DNA of 64,000 nucleotides from Pseudomonas sp. N040 (GCF_015637705.1 NZ_JADOBE010000002.1:1-64000); one strand, 5' to 3'. Positions 26,455 through 35,785 are shown, counted from the stretch's first letter. Made by a program: numbers and translations. Notes: generated by a model from the sequence alone, not told the origin.

Positions 26455-27447
26455 ATGGCCAAGGCCGTGCGCTTCTATGAAATCGGTGCACCAGACGTCA
26501 TGCGTCTGGAAGAGGTCGAAGTCGGCCAGCCCGGCCCGGGCCAGGTGCGTCTGCGCCATGAGGCGATCGGCCTCAATTATGCCGACACCTATTTCCGCAA
26601 CGGCACCTACCCGATCCCGCTGCCTGCCGGTATCGGTGCGGGCATCGGCGTGGAAGCCGCCGGGGTGATCGAGGCCCTCGGCGCAGGCGTGGACAACCTT
26701 GCGGTCGGCGACCGGGTCAGCTACACCGGCTACCTCGACACCCTCGGCGCCTACAGCACGGAGCGCCTGATCAACGCAGCGCCGCTGATCAAGCTGCCGC
26801 AAGGCATCGACTCGCAGACTGCCGCCGCCATGACCATTCGCGGCCTCACCAGCGCCTACCTGCTGCGCCGCATTCACCCCTTCCAGCCCGGCGACACCAT
26901 CCTGCTGCACGCCGCGGCCGGCGGCGTCGGCCTGATCCTCTCGCAATGGGCCAAGCTGCTCGGGCTGACGGTGATCGGCAGCGTGTCGAGCGAGGCCAAG
27001 GCCGAACTGGCGCGCGCCCACGGTTGCGACCACGTGATCAACTACAGCCACGAGGACATCCCCAAGCGCGTGCGCGAACTGACTGATGGCGTCGGCGTCG
27101 ACGTGGTCTTCGACAGTGTCGGCAAGACCACCTTCATGGGCTCGCTCGACTCGCTCAAGCGCCGCGGCCTGATGGTCTGTGTCGGTACCGCTTCCGGCCA
27201 GATCGAGCCGTTCAACCCGCAGATCCTGGCGTTCAAGGGCTCGCTGTTCCTGACCCGTCCGGCCCTGGCGGATTACCTGGCCGACCCGGCCGACAAGGCC
27301 GCCCTGGCCGGGGAGCTGTTTGACCACGTCCTCAGCGGCCGGATCAAGATCGAGATCAACCAGCGCTATGCCCTGGAAGACGCCGTGCAGGCGCACCGCG
27401 ACCTGGAAGCGCGCAAGACCACCGGCTCGTCGATCTTCGTGATCTGA
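26455..27447 (+). CDS. Zinc-independent NADPH:quinone oxidoreductase (copy 2)
   Basis: A 330-residue paralogue of the protein at 16209 with the same HAAAGGVGLILSQ nucleotide-binding motif and an almost unchanged C-terminal third. ATG at 26455 is chosen because GGAGA lies 7-11 nt upstream and it aligns with the paralogue start. It is the first gene after operator copy B and is followed by the CoA-transferase genes after 120 nt. Confidence 0.92.
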   Translation: MAKAVRFYEIGAPDVMRLEEVEVGQPGPGQVRLRHEAIGLNYADTYFRNGTYPIPLPAGIGAGIGVEAAGVIEALGAGVDNLAVGDRVSYTGYLDTLGAYSTERLINAAPLIKLPQGIDSQTAAAMTIRGLTSAYLLRRIHPFQPGDTILLHAAAGGVGLILSQWAKLLGLTVIGSVSSEAKAELARAHGCDHVINYSHEDIPKRVRELTDGVGVDVVFDSVGKTTFMGSLDSLKRRGLMVCVGTASGQIEPFNPQILAFKGSLFLTRPALADYLADPADKAALAGELFDHVLSGRIKIEINQRYALEDAVQAHRDLEARKTTGSSIFVI

Positions 27448-27567
27448 GCCAAGCGGCTCAAACCGCACGGCCATCGCCAGGCCGTGCAGCCACCACCGCT
27501 CAACCCGCGGCACCGACACGACCAGCGCGTGCCGCTGCCGCCCCGTGCACATCAACCGGAGAAATGC

Positions 27568-28263
27568 ATGAACAAGCTTTACCCCGACGCCCAGACAGCC
27601 CTTGAAGGGCTGGTGGCGGATGACATGACCCTGGCCGTCGGCGGCTTTGGCCTGTGCGGCATTCCCGAAGCCCTTATCGACGCGCTGAAGGACACCGGCA
27701 AGACCGACCTCACCATCATCAGCAACAACTGCGGCGTCGACGATTTCGGCCTCGGCCAGCTGCTGCACACCCGGCAGATCAAAAAGATGATTTCGTCCTA
27801 TGTCGGCGGCAACAAGGAGTTCGAGCGCCAGTACCTGTCCGGTGAACTGGAGCTGGAATTCACCCCGCAAGGCACCCTGGCCGAGAAGCTGCGCGCCGGC
27901 GGCGCCGGCATCCCGGCGTTCTACACCCGGACCGGCTACGGCACGCTGGTCGCCGAAGGCAAGGAAACCCGCCAGTTCGATGGCGAGTGGTACGTCATGG
28001 AGCGCTCGCTGACCGCCGACGTGGCGCTGATCAAGGGCGCCAAGGCGGACAAGGCCGGCAACCTGATGTTCAACAAGACCGCGCGCAACTTCAATCCGGC
28101 CGCGGCCAAGGCTGGTCGGGTGTGCGTCGCCGAGGTCGAGGAGATCGTCGAGATCGGCGAACTCTCTGCCGATGAAATTCACCTGCCCGGCATCTATGTG
28201 CAACGCCTGGTACTCAACAACAACCCGGAAAAACGCATCGAAGTGCGTACGGTAAGGAACTGA
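27568..28263 (+). CDS. 3-oxoacid CoA-transferase subunit A
   Basis: Alpha subunit (231 residues) of a SCOT/AtoDA/DhcAB-type transferase that moves CoA from succinyl-CoA to a 3-oxoacid such as acetoacetate. The [17 protein letters not shown] segment and the [10 protein letters not shown] loop are diagnostic. GGAGAAATGC precedes the ATG. Subunit B does not follow directly: a 110-residue ORF lies between. Acetoacetate produced by the BKACE enzymes is the natural candidate substrate. Confidence 0.95.
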   Translation: MNKLYPDAQTALEGLVADDMTLAVGGFGLCGIPEALIDALKDTGKTDLTIISNNCGVDDFGLGQLLHTRQIKKMISSYVGGNKEFERQYLSGELELEFTPQGTLAEKLRAGGAGIPAFYTRTGYGTLVAEGKETRQFDGEWYVMERSLTADVALIKGAKADKAGNLMFNKTARNFNPAAAKAGRVCVAEVEEIVEIGELSADEIHLPGIYVQRLVLNNNPEKRIEVRTVRN

Positions 28264-28265
28264 TC

Positions 28266-28598
28266 ATGACCCCGATTCTGCAAGCCCACACCCATGTCCA
28301 CCTGAGCACCGGCCCATCCGAACTGGTCGCCAGCTTTGTTCCCGATGGCATGAACGCCTGGTACGAGCGCAGCAACCAGTTGCGTGGCAACACACCCGAC
28401 GCGGCTGCACGCACCCTCGCCATCCTGCCGCTGGCGGATAACCAGGTGTTTACCGGCACCCTCGGACTGGCTTTCTGCAATCCGCTGAGCGACGGCATCA
28501 AAGCCCTCAACCCGCTGGAAGCTGCCGATGGCAGCAATCTGCACCAGCCGGGCATATACACCCAGCGCCTGGTGATCAGCAGCCGCGAGGACCACTGA
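28266..28598 (+). CDS. Unknown 110-residue protein between the CoA-transferase subunits
   Basis: I do not recognise a family. The frame is intact, begins 2 nt after subunit A and ends 2 nt before subunit B, so it is very likely translated. Its segment [19 protein letters not shown] resembles [18 protein letters not shown] of subunit B. Its C-terminus [12 protein letters not shown] resembles [12 protein letters not shown] of subunit A. The catalytic glutamate context of subunit B (SENGLLG) is not kept. It may be a remnant or a regulator made of CoA-transferase pieces. Confidence 0.75.
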   Translation: MTPILQAHTHVHLSTGPSELVASFVPDGMNAWYERSNQLRGNTPDAAARTLAILPLADNQVFTGTLGLAFCNPLSDGIKALNPLEAADGSNLHQPGIYTQRLVISSREDH

Positions 28599-28600
28599 AG

Positions 28601-29230
28601 ATGGCCTGGTCGCGTGAAGAAATGGCGCAACGCGCCGCCCATGAGCTGCAGGATGGCTTCTATGTGAACCTCGGCATCGGCTTGCCGACCCTGGTCGCCA
28701 ACTATATTCCAGCCGGCATGGATGTCTGGCTGCAGAGCGAGAACGGCCTGCTCGGCATCGGCCCGTTCCCGACCGAGGAAGAGATCGACCCGGACCTGAT
28801 CAACGCCGGCAAGCAGACCATCACCACCCTGCCCGGCAGCAGCTTCTTCGACAGCGCCGAAAGCTTCGGCATGATCCGCGGCGGCCATATCAACCTGGCC
28901 CTGCTCGGCGCCATGCAGGTCTCCGAGCACGGCGACCTGGCCAACTGGATGATCCCCGGCAAGCTGGTCAAGGGCATGGGCGGCGCGATGGACCTGGTGG
29001 CCGGCGTCCGCCGCGTGGTGGTGCTGATGGAGCACACGGCCAAGGGCGGCGCGCACAAGATCCTCGAGCGCTGCGACCTGCCACTGACCGGCGTCGGCGT
29101 GGTCAACCGCATCATCAGCGATCTGGCGGTGCTGGATGTGACCAAGCACGGCCTGCAGCTGGTCGAACTGGCGCCCGATGTCAGCTTTGAGGAACTGCAA
29201 GCCAGCACCGGCTGCGCCATTCACCGGTAA
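28601..29230 (+). CDS. 3-oxoacid CoA-transferase subunit B
   Basis: Beta subunit, 209 residues, with the catalytic glutamate at E47 in [10 protein letters not shown] and the [14 protein letters not shown] segment. It forms the active enzyme with subunit A at 27568. The subunit is slightly shorter than many homologues but keeps all blocks, including [10 protein letters not shown] and [16 protein letters not shown] element follows 12 nt after the stop and probably marks the operon end. Confidence 0.95.
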   Translation: MAWSREEMAQRAAHELQDGFYVNLGIGLPTLVANYIPAGMDVWLQSENGLLGIGPFPTEEEIDPDLINAGKQTITTLPGSSFFDSAESFGMIRGGHINLALLGAMQVSEHGDLANWMIPGKLVKGMGGAMDLVAGVRRVVVLMEHTAKGGAHKILERCDLPLTGVGVVNRIISDLAVLDVTKHGLQLVELAPDVSFEELQASTGCAIHR

Positions 29231-29242
29231 AGCAGCGGCACG

Positions 29243-29307
29243 TGTAGGAGCGAGCTTGCTCGCGATGCTTGCACCGAGTCAGGATCGCCAGCAAGCTGGC
29301 TCCTACA
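29243..29307. repeat. Pseudomonad REP pair
   Basis: The left unit has the same TGTAGGAGCGAGCTTGCTCG sequence as the element at 26237. The right unit ends GGCTCCTACA. The pair directly follows CoA-transferase subunit B. Together with the element at 26237 it brackets the QOR/CoA-transferase unit. Confidence 0.9.
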
Positions 29308-29377
29308 GGGGACTGTACGCATCTATGAGTACAGCGCCTTTTATACATCCAGCGCCCCGTGCGCGAGATTTTCCCGC

Positions 29378-30616
29378 ATGACGACAACGCCCCCAATGGC
29401 CGGCAAGATGCCCCCGCCCTTGCTGTTCGTCAGCCTGATCGCCGCCCTGGCGGCCCTCGGGCAGTTCGCCATCGCCACCTACCTGCCGGCGTTCGACGAC
29501 ATCGCCCGGTCGCTGCAGGCCAGTCCGCTGCAGGTGCAGCAGACGCTCACTGCCTATCTGGTGCCCTTCGCCCTGACCATCCTCTGGCACGGTGCCATCT
29601 CCGACGCCATCGGCCGGCGCAACTTCATTCTGGTCGGCCTGCTGCTGTTCCTCGCGGCCTCGCTGCTCTGCACCTTCGCCGGCAGCATCGAGCAGCTGTA
29701 TGCCGGCCGCGTACTGCAGGGGCTCAGCGCGGGGATCGGTATCGTGGTCGGGCGCGCCATGGTGCGCGACTGCTTCGAGGGCAGCGCGGCACTCAAGCAG
29801 ATGGCCATGGTCTCCATCCTGTTCGCCCTGGCACCCGCCGTGGCGCCGGTCTGCGGTGGCTTGCTGCTGCTGTGGAGCGGCTGGCGCAGCATCTTCGCCT
29901 TCCTCAGCCTGATCACCGCCGGCCTGCTGCTGGCCTGCTGGCTCTGGCTGCCCGAGACCCTGGCGCCGGCGCGGCGTCACCCGCTGCACCCGGCGGCACT
30001 TGGCAAGGCCTATGTCGGGCTGCTGGCAGACCGGCGCTTCATGCTGATCTCGCTGGCCAACGCTGCCGTGAATTCAGCCATCTACATCTACGTGCTGAGT
30101 GCGCCGACTTTCGTCACCCGTCACCTCGGCCTCGGCCAGCAGTCGTTCGGCTGGCTGTTCATCCCGATAGTCGGCGGCATGCTCTGCGGTTCTCTGGTCG
30201 CGCTGCGCGTCGCCGGACGCATGGTGCCGGCGGCCAGCGTGATGCTCGGACATGCCCTGATGTTCGGCGCCAACCTGCTCAATATCGCTATCGCCATGAG
30301 CCTGCCGCCCGGCCTGCCCTGGTCGATCGTCGCCCTGCCACTGTTCGCCCTCGGCATGGTGCTGACCCAGCCGGGGCTGCAGCTACTGGCTCTGGACCGC
30401 TTCCCGGCACGCCGCGGCCTGGCCTCCAGCGGCTATGTCACGGTGCAGCAGGCCAGCAACGCACTGTCTTCGGCATTGCTGATTCCATTGCTGCTGGGCA
30501 GCACGCTGAGCCTCGCGCTGGGCGTGGCCGCCCTGCAATTTGCCGCGTTGCTGGCCTTCTGGCTGTCGCAGCGCCCCCCCGAGCCCCTTCCAGCCAAACA
30601 GGAACACACCCCATGA
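29378..30616 (+). CDS. Bcr/CflA-type MFS drug-resistance exporter
   Basis: A 412-residue major facilitator with about 12 helices. The helix-1 segment ATYLPAFDDIA and the AGRVLQGLSAGIGIVVGRAMVRD region are characteristic of the Bcr/CflA branch of 12-helix exporters (bicyclomycin, chloramphenicol). The substrate cannot be told from sequence. An SDR gene overlaps its stop by 4 nt (ATGA), so the two are one operon. Confidence 0.9.
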   Translation: MTTTPPMAGKMPPPLLFVSLIAALAALGQFAIATYLPAFDDIARSLQASPLQVQQTLTAYLVPFALTILWHGAISDAIGRRNFILVGLLLFLAASLLCTFAGSIEQLYAGRVLQGLSAGIGIVVGRAMVRDCFEGSAALKQMAMVSILFALAPAVAPVCGGLLLLWSGWRSIFAFLSLITAGLLLACWLWLPETLAPARRHPLHPAALGKAYVGLLADRRFMLISLANAAVNSAIYIYVLSAPTFVTRHLGLGQQSFGWLFIPIVGGMLCGSLVALRVAGRMVPAASVMLGHALMFGANLLNIAIAMSLPPGLPWSIVALPLFALGMVLTQPGLQLLALDRFPARRGLASSGYVTVQQASNALSSALLIPLLLGSTLSLALGVAALQFAALLAFWLSQRPPEPLPAKQEHTP

Positions 30617-31452
30617 AGCCACATGTACTGATCACCGGCACTTCCTCCGGCATCGGCCTGGACTGCGCCCGCCTGCTGATCGAAAACGGCTTCCAGGTCA
30701 TCGGCACGGTGCGCCAGGCCGCCGATGGCGAACGCGTGCGCGAACAGCTGGGTAGCGCCTTTACCCCGCTGCTGCTGGACGTGACCGACCTGGCCGGCAT
30801 CCCCGCCGCCATTGCCGAAGTCAGCGCGCTGGTCGGCGACAACGGTCTGGCCGCCCTGGTCAACAACGCCGGCATCGCCTCGCCCAATGCGCCCCTGGGC
30901 TGGCAACCGATCGCCGAGGTGCGCGCCATGTTCGAGGTCAACGTGCTCGGCCTGCTGGCCATGACCCAGGCCTGCCTGCCGCTGCTCGGCGCCCGTCGCG
31001 GGGCACCCCGGCCGGGGCGCATCGTCAACATCGGCTCGACCTCCGGCGCCATCGCCACGCCGATGGCCGGCAGCTACGCGATCAGCAAGTTTGCCGTCGA
31101 GGCGCTCAGCGACAGCCTGCGCCGCGAACTGTCGATCTACGGCATCCAGGTTGCCGTGATCGAGCCCGGCCCGATCAGGACACCGATCTGGGGCAAGGCC
31201 GAGGGTGACCAGCGCTTTGCGCAGGGCGACTTCGCCCCGGCCATGCAGGCCCTGTCCAGCCTGGCCGCAAAGATGGCCACGCAAGGCGCGCCAGTGGCCT
31301 CGGTCAGCAGCGCGGTACTGCACGCCATCAGCCGCCCGCGGGCCAGGCCGCGTTACCCGCTCAACCCGATGTGGTGGCTCAACCGCCTGTTGCCGACCCG
31401 CCTGTTCGACCGCCTGCTCTGCGCCAGGTTCGGGTTGCGCCGCCTCGGCTGA
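30613..31452 (+). CDS. Short-chain dehydrogenase/reductase
   Basis: A classical SDR of 279 residues. The cofactor motif TGTSSGIG is at residues 8-15, NNAGIA near 86-91, the catalytic serine in NIGSTSGA near 139 and YAISK near 156-160. An extended C-terminus rich in R, P and L might contact the membrane. It is coupled to the exporter upstream. The substrate is unknown. Confidence 0.9.
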   Translation: MKPHVLITGTSSGIGLDCARLLIENGFQVIGTVRQAADGERVREQLGSAFTPLLLDVTDLAGIPAAIAEVSALVGDNGLAALVNNAGIASPNAPLGWQPIAEVRAMFEVNVLGLLAMTQACLPLLGARRGAPRPGRIVNIGSTSGAIATPMAGSYAISKFAVEALSDSLRRELSIYGIQVAVIEPGPIRTPIWGKAEGDQRFAQGDFAPAMQALSSLAAKMATQGAPVASVSSAVLHAISRPRARPRYPLNPMWWLNRLLPTRLFDRLLCARFGLRRLG

Positions 31453-31665
31453 ACGGTCGCGGCTCGCTGCGCTGCTGCGCAACACAGCGCGGCCACGCCG
31501 GGCTGGCGCCGGGTTATTCGAGACGAATGAAAACGGGCTGCGCAAAACCGTGACTGTTTGGTAAAACCGTTCTGGAACTCAGTGGCCAGCGGGTGCACTC
31601 TTGCTGGCGCGCAATGTTTCGTTTGCTGGCCTCGCCCACAATAAAAACAGCCACCATTTCACGGG

Positions 31666-32511
31666 ATGCCGTTCATGCAGTCATTCAACTACAAAGTTGC
31701 CGCCATCACTGGCGCCGGTTCCGGTATCGGCCGCGCCCTCGCCTATGCCCTGGCGCGCCGCGGTTGCGATCTGGCGCTGTCGGATATCAACGACGCTGGC
31801 CTGGCCGAAACCGCCAGCCAGGCCAGGAAGCTCGGCGTCAAGGCCAGCGAAACCCTGGTCGATGTCAGCGACCGCGCCGCCATGCATGCCTGGGCCGACA
31901 AGGTGGTGGCCGAGCATGGCAAGGTCAACCTGATCTTCAACAACGCCGGCGTGGCCCATTGCGGCACGGTGGCCGCTACCCAATACAGCGACTACGAGTG
32001 GTTGCTGGGCATCAACCTGTGGGGCGTGATCCACGGCACCAAGGCCTTCCTGCCGTACCTGCAGGCCAGTGGCGAAGGCCATGTGATCAATATTTCCAGT
32101 GTCTTCGGGCTGTTCGCCCAGCCGACGCAGAGCGTCTACAACACCAGCAAGTTTGCCGTACGCGGCTTTACCGAGTCGCTGCGCCAGGAGCTCGACCTGA
32201 GTGACTGCGGCGTCTCGGCCAGCTGCGTGCACCCGGGCGGGATCAAGACCAACATCGCCCAGGCGGCGCGCTTCACCGACAGCGGCGGCGAAATGCTCGG
32301 CAAGAACTCCGACCTGAGCCGCCAGGCCTTCAACGACAACATGCTGCGCACCTCACCGGACAAGGCGGCGGAAATCATCCTGCGCGGCGTCGAACGCAAC
32401 CGCCGGCGCATCATCGTCGGCCTGGATGCCCGCCTGGCCGACTGGATCCAGCGCATCCTGCCCGCCGCCTACCAGCGCCTGGTCGTGACCCTGACCCGCT
32501 GGAGCCGCTGA
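31666..32511 (+). CDS. Short-chain dehydrogenase/reductase (acetoin-dehydrogenase-like)
   Basis: A 281-residue SDR with TGAGSGIG near residues 15-22, NNAGVAH near 92-98, the catalytic serine in NISSVFG and YNTSK near 162-166. The GGIKTNIA and RNRRRIIVG segments are common in the family often labelled acetoin dehydrogenase in pseudomonads. The start used has no strong ribosome site; ATG at 31675, three codons later, is an alternative. It stands alone after a 213-nt gap in which nothing was recognised. Confidence 0.88.
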   Translation: MPFMQSFNYKVAAITGAGSGIGRALAYALARRGCDLALSDINDAGLAETASQARKLGVKASETLVDVSDRAAMHAWADKVVAEHGKVNLIFNNAGVAHCGTVAATQYSDYEWLLGINLWGVIHGTKAFLPYLQASGEGHVINISSVFGLFAQPTQSVYNTSKFAVRGFTESLRQELDLSDCGVSASCVHPGGIKTNIAQAARFTDSGGEMLGKNSDLSRQAFNDNMLRTSPDKAAEIILRGVERNRRRIIVGLDARLADWIQRILPAAYQRLVVTLTRWSR

Positions 32512-32612
32512 ACCGCGGCTCTGGAGCAGCAGCCCCGCCCTGCGTGGTTTGTTGTCTGATAACAGCCGCAAACCGGCAGCCCGCCGGGGCAGATGTCACA
32601 GGGGAGCAGCCG

Positions 32613-33092
32613 ATGAAATACCTCTATTCGCTCGCCGCCATACTGCTGCTGGGCGCCCTCGGCCTGCTGGTTGCCGGCCAGGCCGGCCTGTTCGCCGGCA
32701 CGCCGCCGCAGAACCTGGGCGTCAGTGCCGGCCGGCTGCTGCCGCCGTCCACCACGCCGAACAGCGTGAGCAGTCAGGCCGGCCTTTACCCGGATCACCC
32801 GCAGCGGGACTATGCGGCGATCGCCCCGCTGCGCTACCGCGGAGATGGCGAAGCCGCCATGCAGAAACTGGCCGGCGTGCTCGCCAGCAGCCCGGGCACG
32901 CGGATCATCACGCAGCGCGCCGATTACATTTACGCGCAAAGCCGCACCACCTGGCTGGGTTTCACCGATGACCTGGAATTCTGGCTGGACCGCGAAGCCG
33001 GGGTCATCCAGCTGCGCTCGGCCAGCCGGCTGGGACGCAAGGATTTCGGCAAGAATCGGGCGCGGATCGAGGCCATACGCGCCAGATTCTGA
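32613..33092 (+). CDS. DUF1499-family exported protein
   Basis: A 159-residue protein with an N-terminal signal or anchor helix (about residues 4-25) and a DUF1499-like domain (about 40-155) containing YIYAQSRT and LEFWLD. DUF1499 has no agreed function. AGGGGAGCAG before the ATG is a good ribosome site. It lies about 100 nt after the SDR and may be co-transcribed with it. Confidence 0.82.
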   Translation: MKYLYSLAAILLLGALGLLVAGQAGLFAGTPPQNLGVSAGRLLPPSTTPNSVSSQAGLYPDHPQRDYAAIAPLRYRGDGEAAMQKLAGVLASSPGTRIITQRADYIYAQSRTTWLGFTDDLEFWLDREAGVIQLRSASRLGRKDFGKNRARIEAIRARF

Positions 33093-33263
33093 ATCCTGCC
33101 CCCCGGTGCAGCTTTTTGCCGTGCCCCGGGCCAGCCCCGGCGGGCCATCCGGGTCGCTAAATGCCGTCCACTTTGCCCGCCCAATGCTGGAAAAAGTGCT
33201 TTGAAAAACCCCGGGGGGGATGGAAACTCGAAGTTTATTCGCGCATTGACTGAGAGGCTTTTG

Positions 33264-34556
33264 ATGGAATTGCTACGCAAGCGGGTTCTGCACCTGAGCG
33301 CCATACCGCGCGACCTTGATTCGGTCATTTCGATCGATACGAAGAAGGAAGTCGACCCGCGCGAGGTCGGCATGCTGCCCGCCGACATCGAGAAGATCTG
33401 GGACAACGTCATCAAGGTCTACAAGACCGGCGTACACCCGGCTATCACCGTCAGCCTGCGCCGCCAGGGCAAGGTCATCCTGTCCCGCGCCATCGGCCAT
33501 GCCCGCGGCAACGGCCCGGATGACGACGCCGGCACCCCGAAAGTCCTCGCCACTACCGATACCCCGGTCTGCCTGTTCTCCACCTCGAAAGCGGTGACCG
33601 CCGTGCTGATGCACTTCCTGGTGGAAGACGGCCTGATCAACGTGATGGATCCGGTGTCGTTCTACGCCCCGGAATTCGCCCGCAAGGGCAAGGGCAACAT
33701 CACCATCCACCAGATCCTCGCCCACCGTGGCGGCATCCCCGGCCTGCCGAAGAACGTTGCACTGGATGTCCTGTGGGACGAAGACGCCACCTGGGAACTG
33801 CTCTGCAATGCCGAGCCGATCATGACCGATGGTTCCAAGCTGGCCTATCACGCGATCACCGGCGGCTTCGTCCTCGAGCGGGTGATCCGCAAGGTCACCG
33901 GCGCCAACATCAACGCCTATATCGACCGCAAGATCCGCCAGCCGATGGGCATGCGCCACTTCACCTACGGCATGCCCGCCGAACAGTTGCCGGAACTGGC
34001 GCTGCACTACGCCACCGGCCCGCGCCCCGGCCCGCTGCTCGGCGCCTTCATCAAGCGCGCCCTGGGTACCGACATCGTCTCGGTGGCCAACATTTGCAAC
34101 GACCCGCGCTTCCACCAGGCAATCATCCCCGCCGGCAATCTGGTGGCCAGCGTCGATGAGGTCTCGGCGTTCTTCCAGATGCTGCTCAACGGCGGCAAGT
34201 GGGGACGCAAGCGCATCTGCGCGGAAAGTACCGTGGTCCGCGCCGTGCAGGAATTCGGCAAGCGCAAGCTGGACCAGACCCTGATGATTCCGATGCGCTA
34301 CAGCGCCGGCCTGATGCTCGGCGACGAGCCTTTCGGCATCTGGGGCCCGCACAGTTCCCAGGCCTTCGGCCATGCCGGACTGATCAACAAGTTCGCCTGG
34401 GCCGATCCGCAGCGGGAACTCTCCGCCGCGATCCTGACCACCGGCATCCCGGTGGTCGCCCACCACATCCTGCCGCTGGCCAACCTGATCCGCAGCATCG
34501 GCAACCTGACGCCGCGCTCGGAGGACAACCCGCCCCTGGCCCTGCAGTTCAAGTAA
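33264..34556 (+). CDS. Serine hydrolase of the beta-lactamase / EstB esterase family
   Basis: A 430-residue penicillin-binding-protein-fold hydrolase. The SxxK motif is S106-T-S-K109, a tyrosine motif is likely at LAYHAITGG, and FGHAGL replaces the KTG motif, as in class C-like esterases. No signal peptide is seen, which favours a cytoplasmic esterase over a beta-lactamase. ATG at 33264 is preferred because GAGAGG lies upstream; a TTG at 33201 in the same frame is less likely. A strong terminator follows. Confidence 0.88.
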   Translation: MELLRKRVLHLSAIPRDLDSVISIDTKKEVDPREVGMLPADIEKIWDNVIKVYKTGVHPAITVSLRRQGKVILSRAIGHARGNGPDDDAGTPKVLATTDTPVCLFSTSKAVTAVLMHFLVEDGLINVMDPVSFYAPEFARKGKGNITIHQILAHRGGIPGLPKNVALDVLWDEDATWELLCNAEPIMTDGSKLAYHAITGGFVLERVIRKVTGANINAYIDRKIRQPMGMRHFTYGMPAEQLPELALHYATGPRPGPLLGAFIKRALGTDIVSVANICNDPRFHQAIIPAGNLVASVDEVSAFFQMLLNGGKWGRKRICAESTVVRAVQEFGKRKLDQTLMIPMRYSAGLMLGDEPFGIWGPHSSQAFGHAGLINKFAWADPQRELSAAILTTGIPVVAHHILPLANLIRSIGNLTPRSEDNPPLALQFK

Positions 34557-34576
34557 TCCCGGCGGACCGCAGCAGC

Positions 34577-34607
34577 AGGCGCGGACTCACCTCCGCGCCT
34601 TTTTTTG
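34577..34607 (+). terminator. Rho-independent terminator after the EstB-like gene
   Basis: AGGCGCGGA (34577-34585) and TCCGCGCCT (34592-34600) form a perfect 9-bp stem with a 6-nt loop, followed directly by seven more T bases. Confidence 0.95.
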
Positions 34608-34642
34608 GCTGTGTCCGCGTTACGGGTTGAATCCTCGCAGTC

Positions 34643-34898
34643 GCAGGGTGGGCTTCAGCCCAGTAAAAGCAGCGGTGCAATAAGGTTGAGCGGCAGGTTG
34701 GCAGCGGTGGACCAAGGCCCACCCTGCGGTTGATGGTTGGCACGTGAGCCGCAGGGGCGAGCTCGATTGGGGGCGCAGGGGGCGCTGTGGATTAGCCGCG
34801 CAGCGGCGCAACCCACAACAACAGCACGTTCAACCACCAACGTGGACAGAGCCTCTATTGCTCCGACCGGCGCTGCAGCGCGGGTGGAGCCCACCCTG
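34643..34898. repeat. Intergenic GCAGGGTGGGC repeats in a gene-free stretch
   Basis: GCAGGGTGGGC (34643-34653) pairs with GCCCACCCTGC (34717-34727), and a second small unit GGGTGGAGCCCACCCTGC ends near 34898. Between them is unstructured GC-rich sequence with no convincing reading frame. This covers most of the gap from 34608 to 34966; I see nothing else in it. Confidence 0.65.
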
Positions 34899-34966
34899 CA
34901 CGTTCGGCGCAGAATGTTTGCAACCGCGCGCCGTGCCAGCCGGCATGTCGCCTGGCGCTCCGGGGT

Positions 34967-35785
34967 CTAATAACCCCGGATCTGCAGGTCGTCGGCGCGG
35001 ATGCTCTGGCCCTGGCTGACCAGCAGGGCAAAGTGCACGACATTCTCCAGTTCGCGCGTGTTGCCCGGCCAGTGATAGGCCTGCAGTGCCGCCTCGGCGG
35101 CTTCGCTGAGCAGCGGCAAGGGCAGCTCCAGGCGCTGGGAATAGACCCCGAGAAAGTACTCGGCCAGCGCCAGGATATCCCCGGGCCGCTGGCGCAGCGC
35201 CGGCAGATCGACCTGGCCGGCCTGCAGCAGCTCGAACAGCGCCGCATTGAACTTGCCTGCGCGTACCGCCAGCGCCAGATCCAAGCTGCTGGCAGCGATC
35301 AGGCGCACATCCACCGCTTGTGCCTGGCTCGCACCCTCGCGCCACACCGCGCCCTGTTGCAGTACTTCGAGCAGGCGCTGTTGCAGGCTCAGCGGCAGAT
35401 CGGCGATCTCGTCCAGATACAGCGTGCCGCCCTGCGCCGAACCCAGCCAGCCGGCGCGACTGCTTGGGCCAGCCGGATAGCCGGCACTATGGCCAAACAA
35501 CTCAGCGGCGCCATGTGCCTTGCTCAGTGCACCGCCATTCACGGCAACAAACAGTCCCGAACGCTCGCTGTGCTTGTGTACATGGCGCGCCAGCAACTCC
35601 TTGCCGGTGCCGCTTTCACCGCGGATCAACAAGGGTTGTCTGGCAGGTGCCAGGCTTTCCACCTGGTCGCGGAGCTGTCGTGAACGGGGATCGATAAACA
35701 CCAGCGCACGGGCGCGGATACTCAGCGGACTGCGATCGGTTTCACTGAAACTGAGCAGCCCGGCAGGATGAAACTGTGCAGGCAT
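34967..35785 (-). CDS. AAA+ protein of the sigma-54 activator type lacking GAFTGA and HTH
   Basis: A 272-residue AAA+ domain like that of enhancer-binding proteins. Walker A is GESGTGKE and Walker B GGTLYLDEI; the sensor region (HWPGNTRELEN) is intact. The sigma-54-contacting GAFTGA loop is replaced by GYPAGP after ELFGHSA, and the protein ends right after the AAA+ lid with no DNA-binding domain. An in-frame start 35 codons upstream is possible but unsupported. It lies near oscA and sbp, which suggests a link to sulfur regulation; this is inference. Confidence 0.85.
   Translation of the reverse strand: MPAQFHPAGLLSFSETDRSPLSIRARALVFIDPRSRQLRDQVESLAPARQPLLIRGESGTGKELLARHVHKHSERSGLFVAVNGGALSKAHGAAELFGHSAGYPAGPSSRAGWLGSAQGGTLYLDEIADLPLSLQQRLLEVLQQGAVWREGASQAQAVDVRLIAASSLDLALAVRAGKFNAALFELLQAGQVDLPALRQRPGDILALAEYFLGVYSQRLELPLPLLSEAAEAALQAYHWPGNTRELENVVHFALLVSQGQSIRADDLQIRGY

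Noticed and set aside
26452-28203. Long open frame on the - strand opposite the quinone oxidoreductase and CoA-transferase A
   Set aside because: It spans two unrelated + strand genes and the gap between them and has no motif, so it is a mirror of their codon use.
33201-33263. TTG start 21 codons upstream for the EstB-like hydrolase
   Set aside because: It has no ribosome site and the added residues lack family support; ATG at 33264 with GAGAGG upstream is better.
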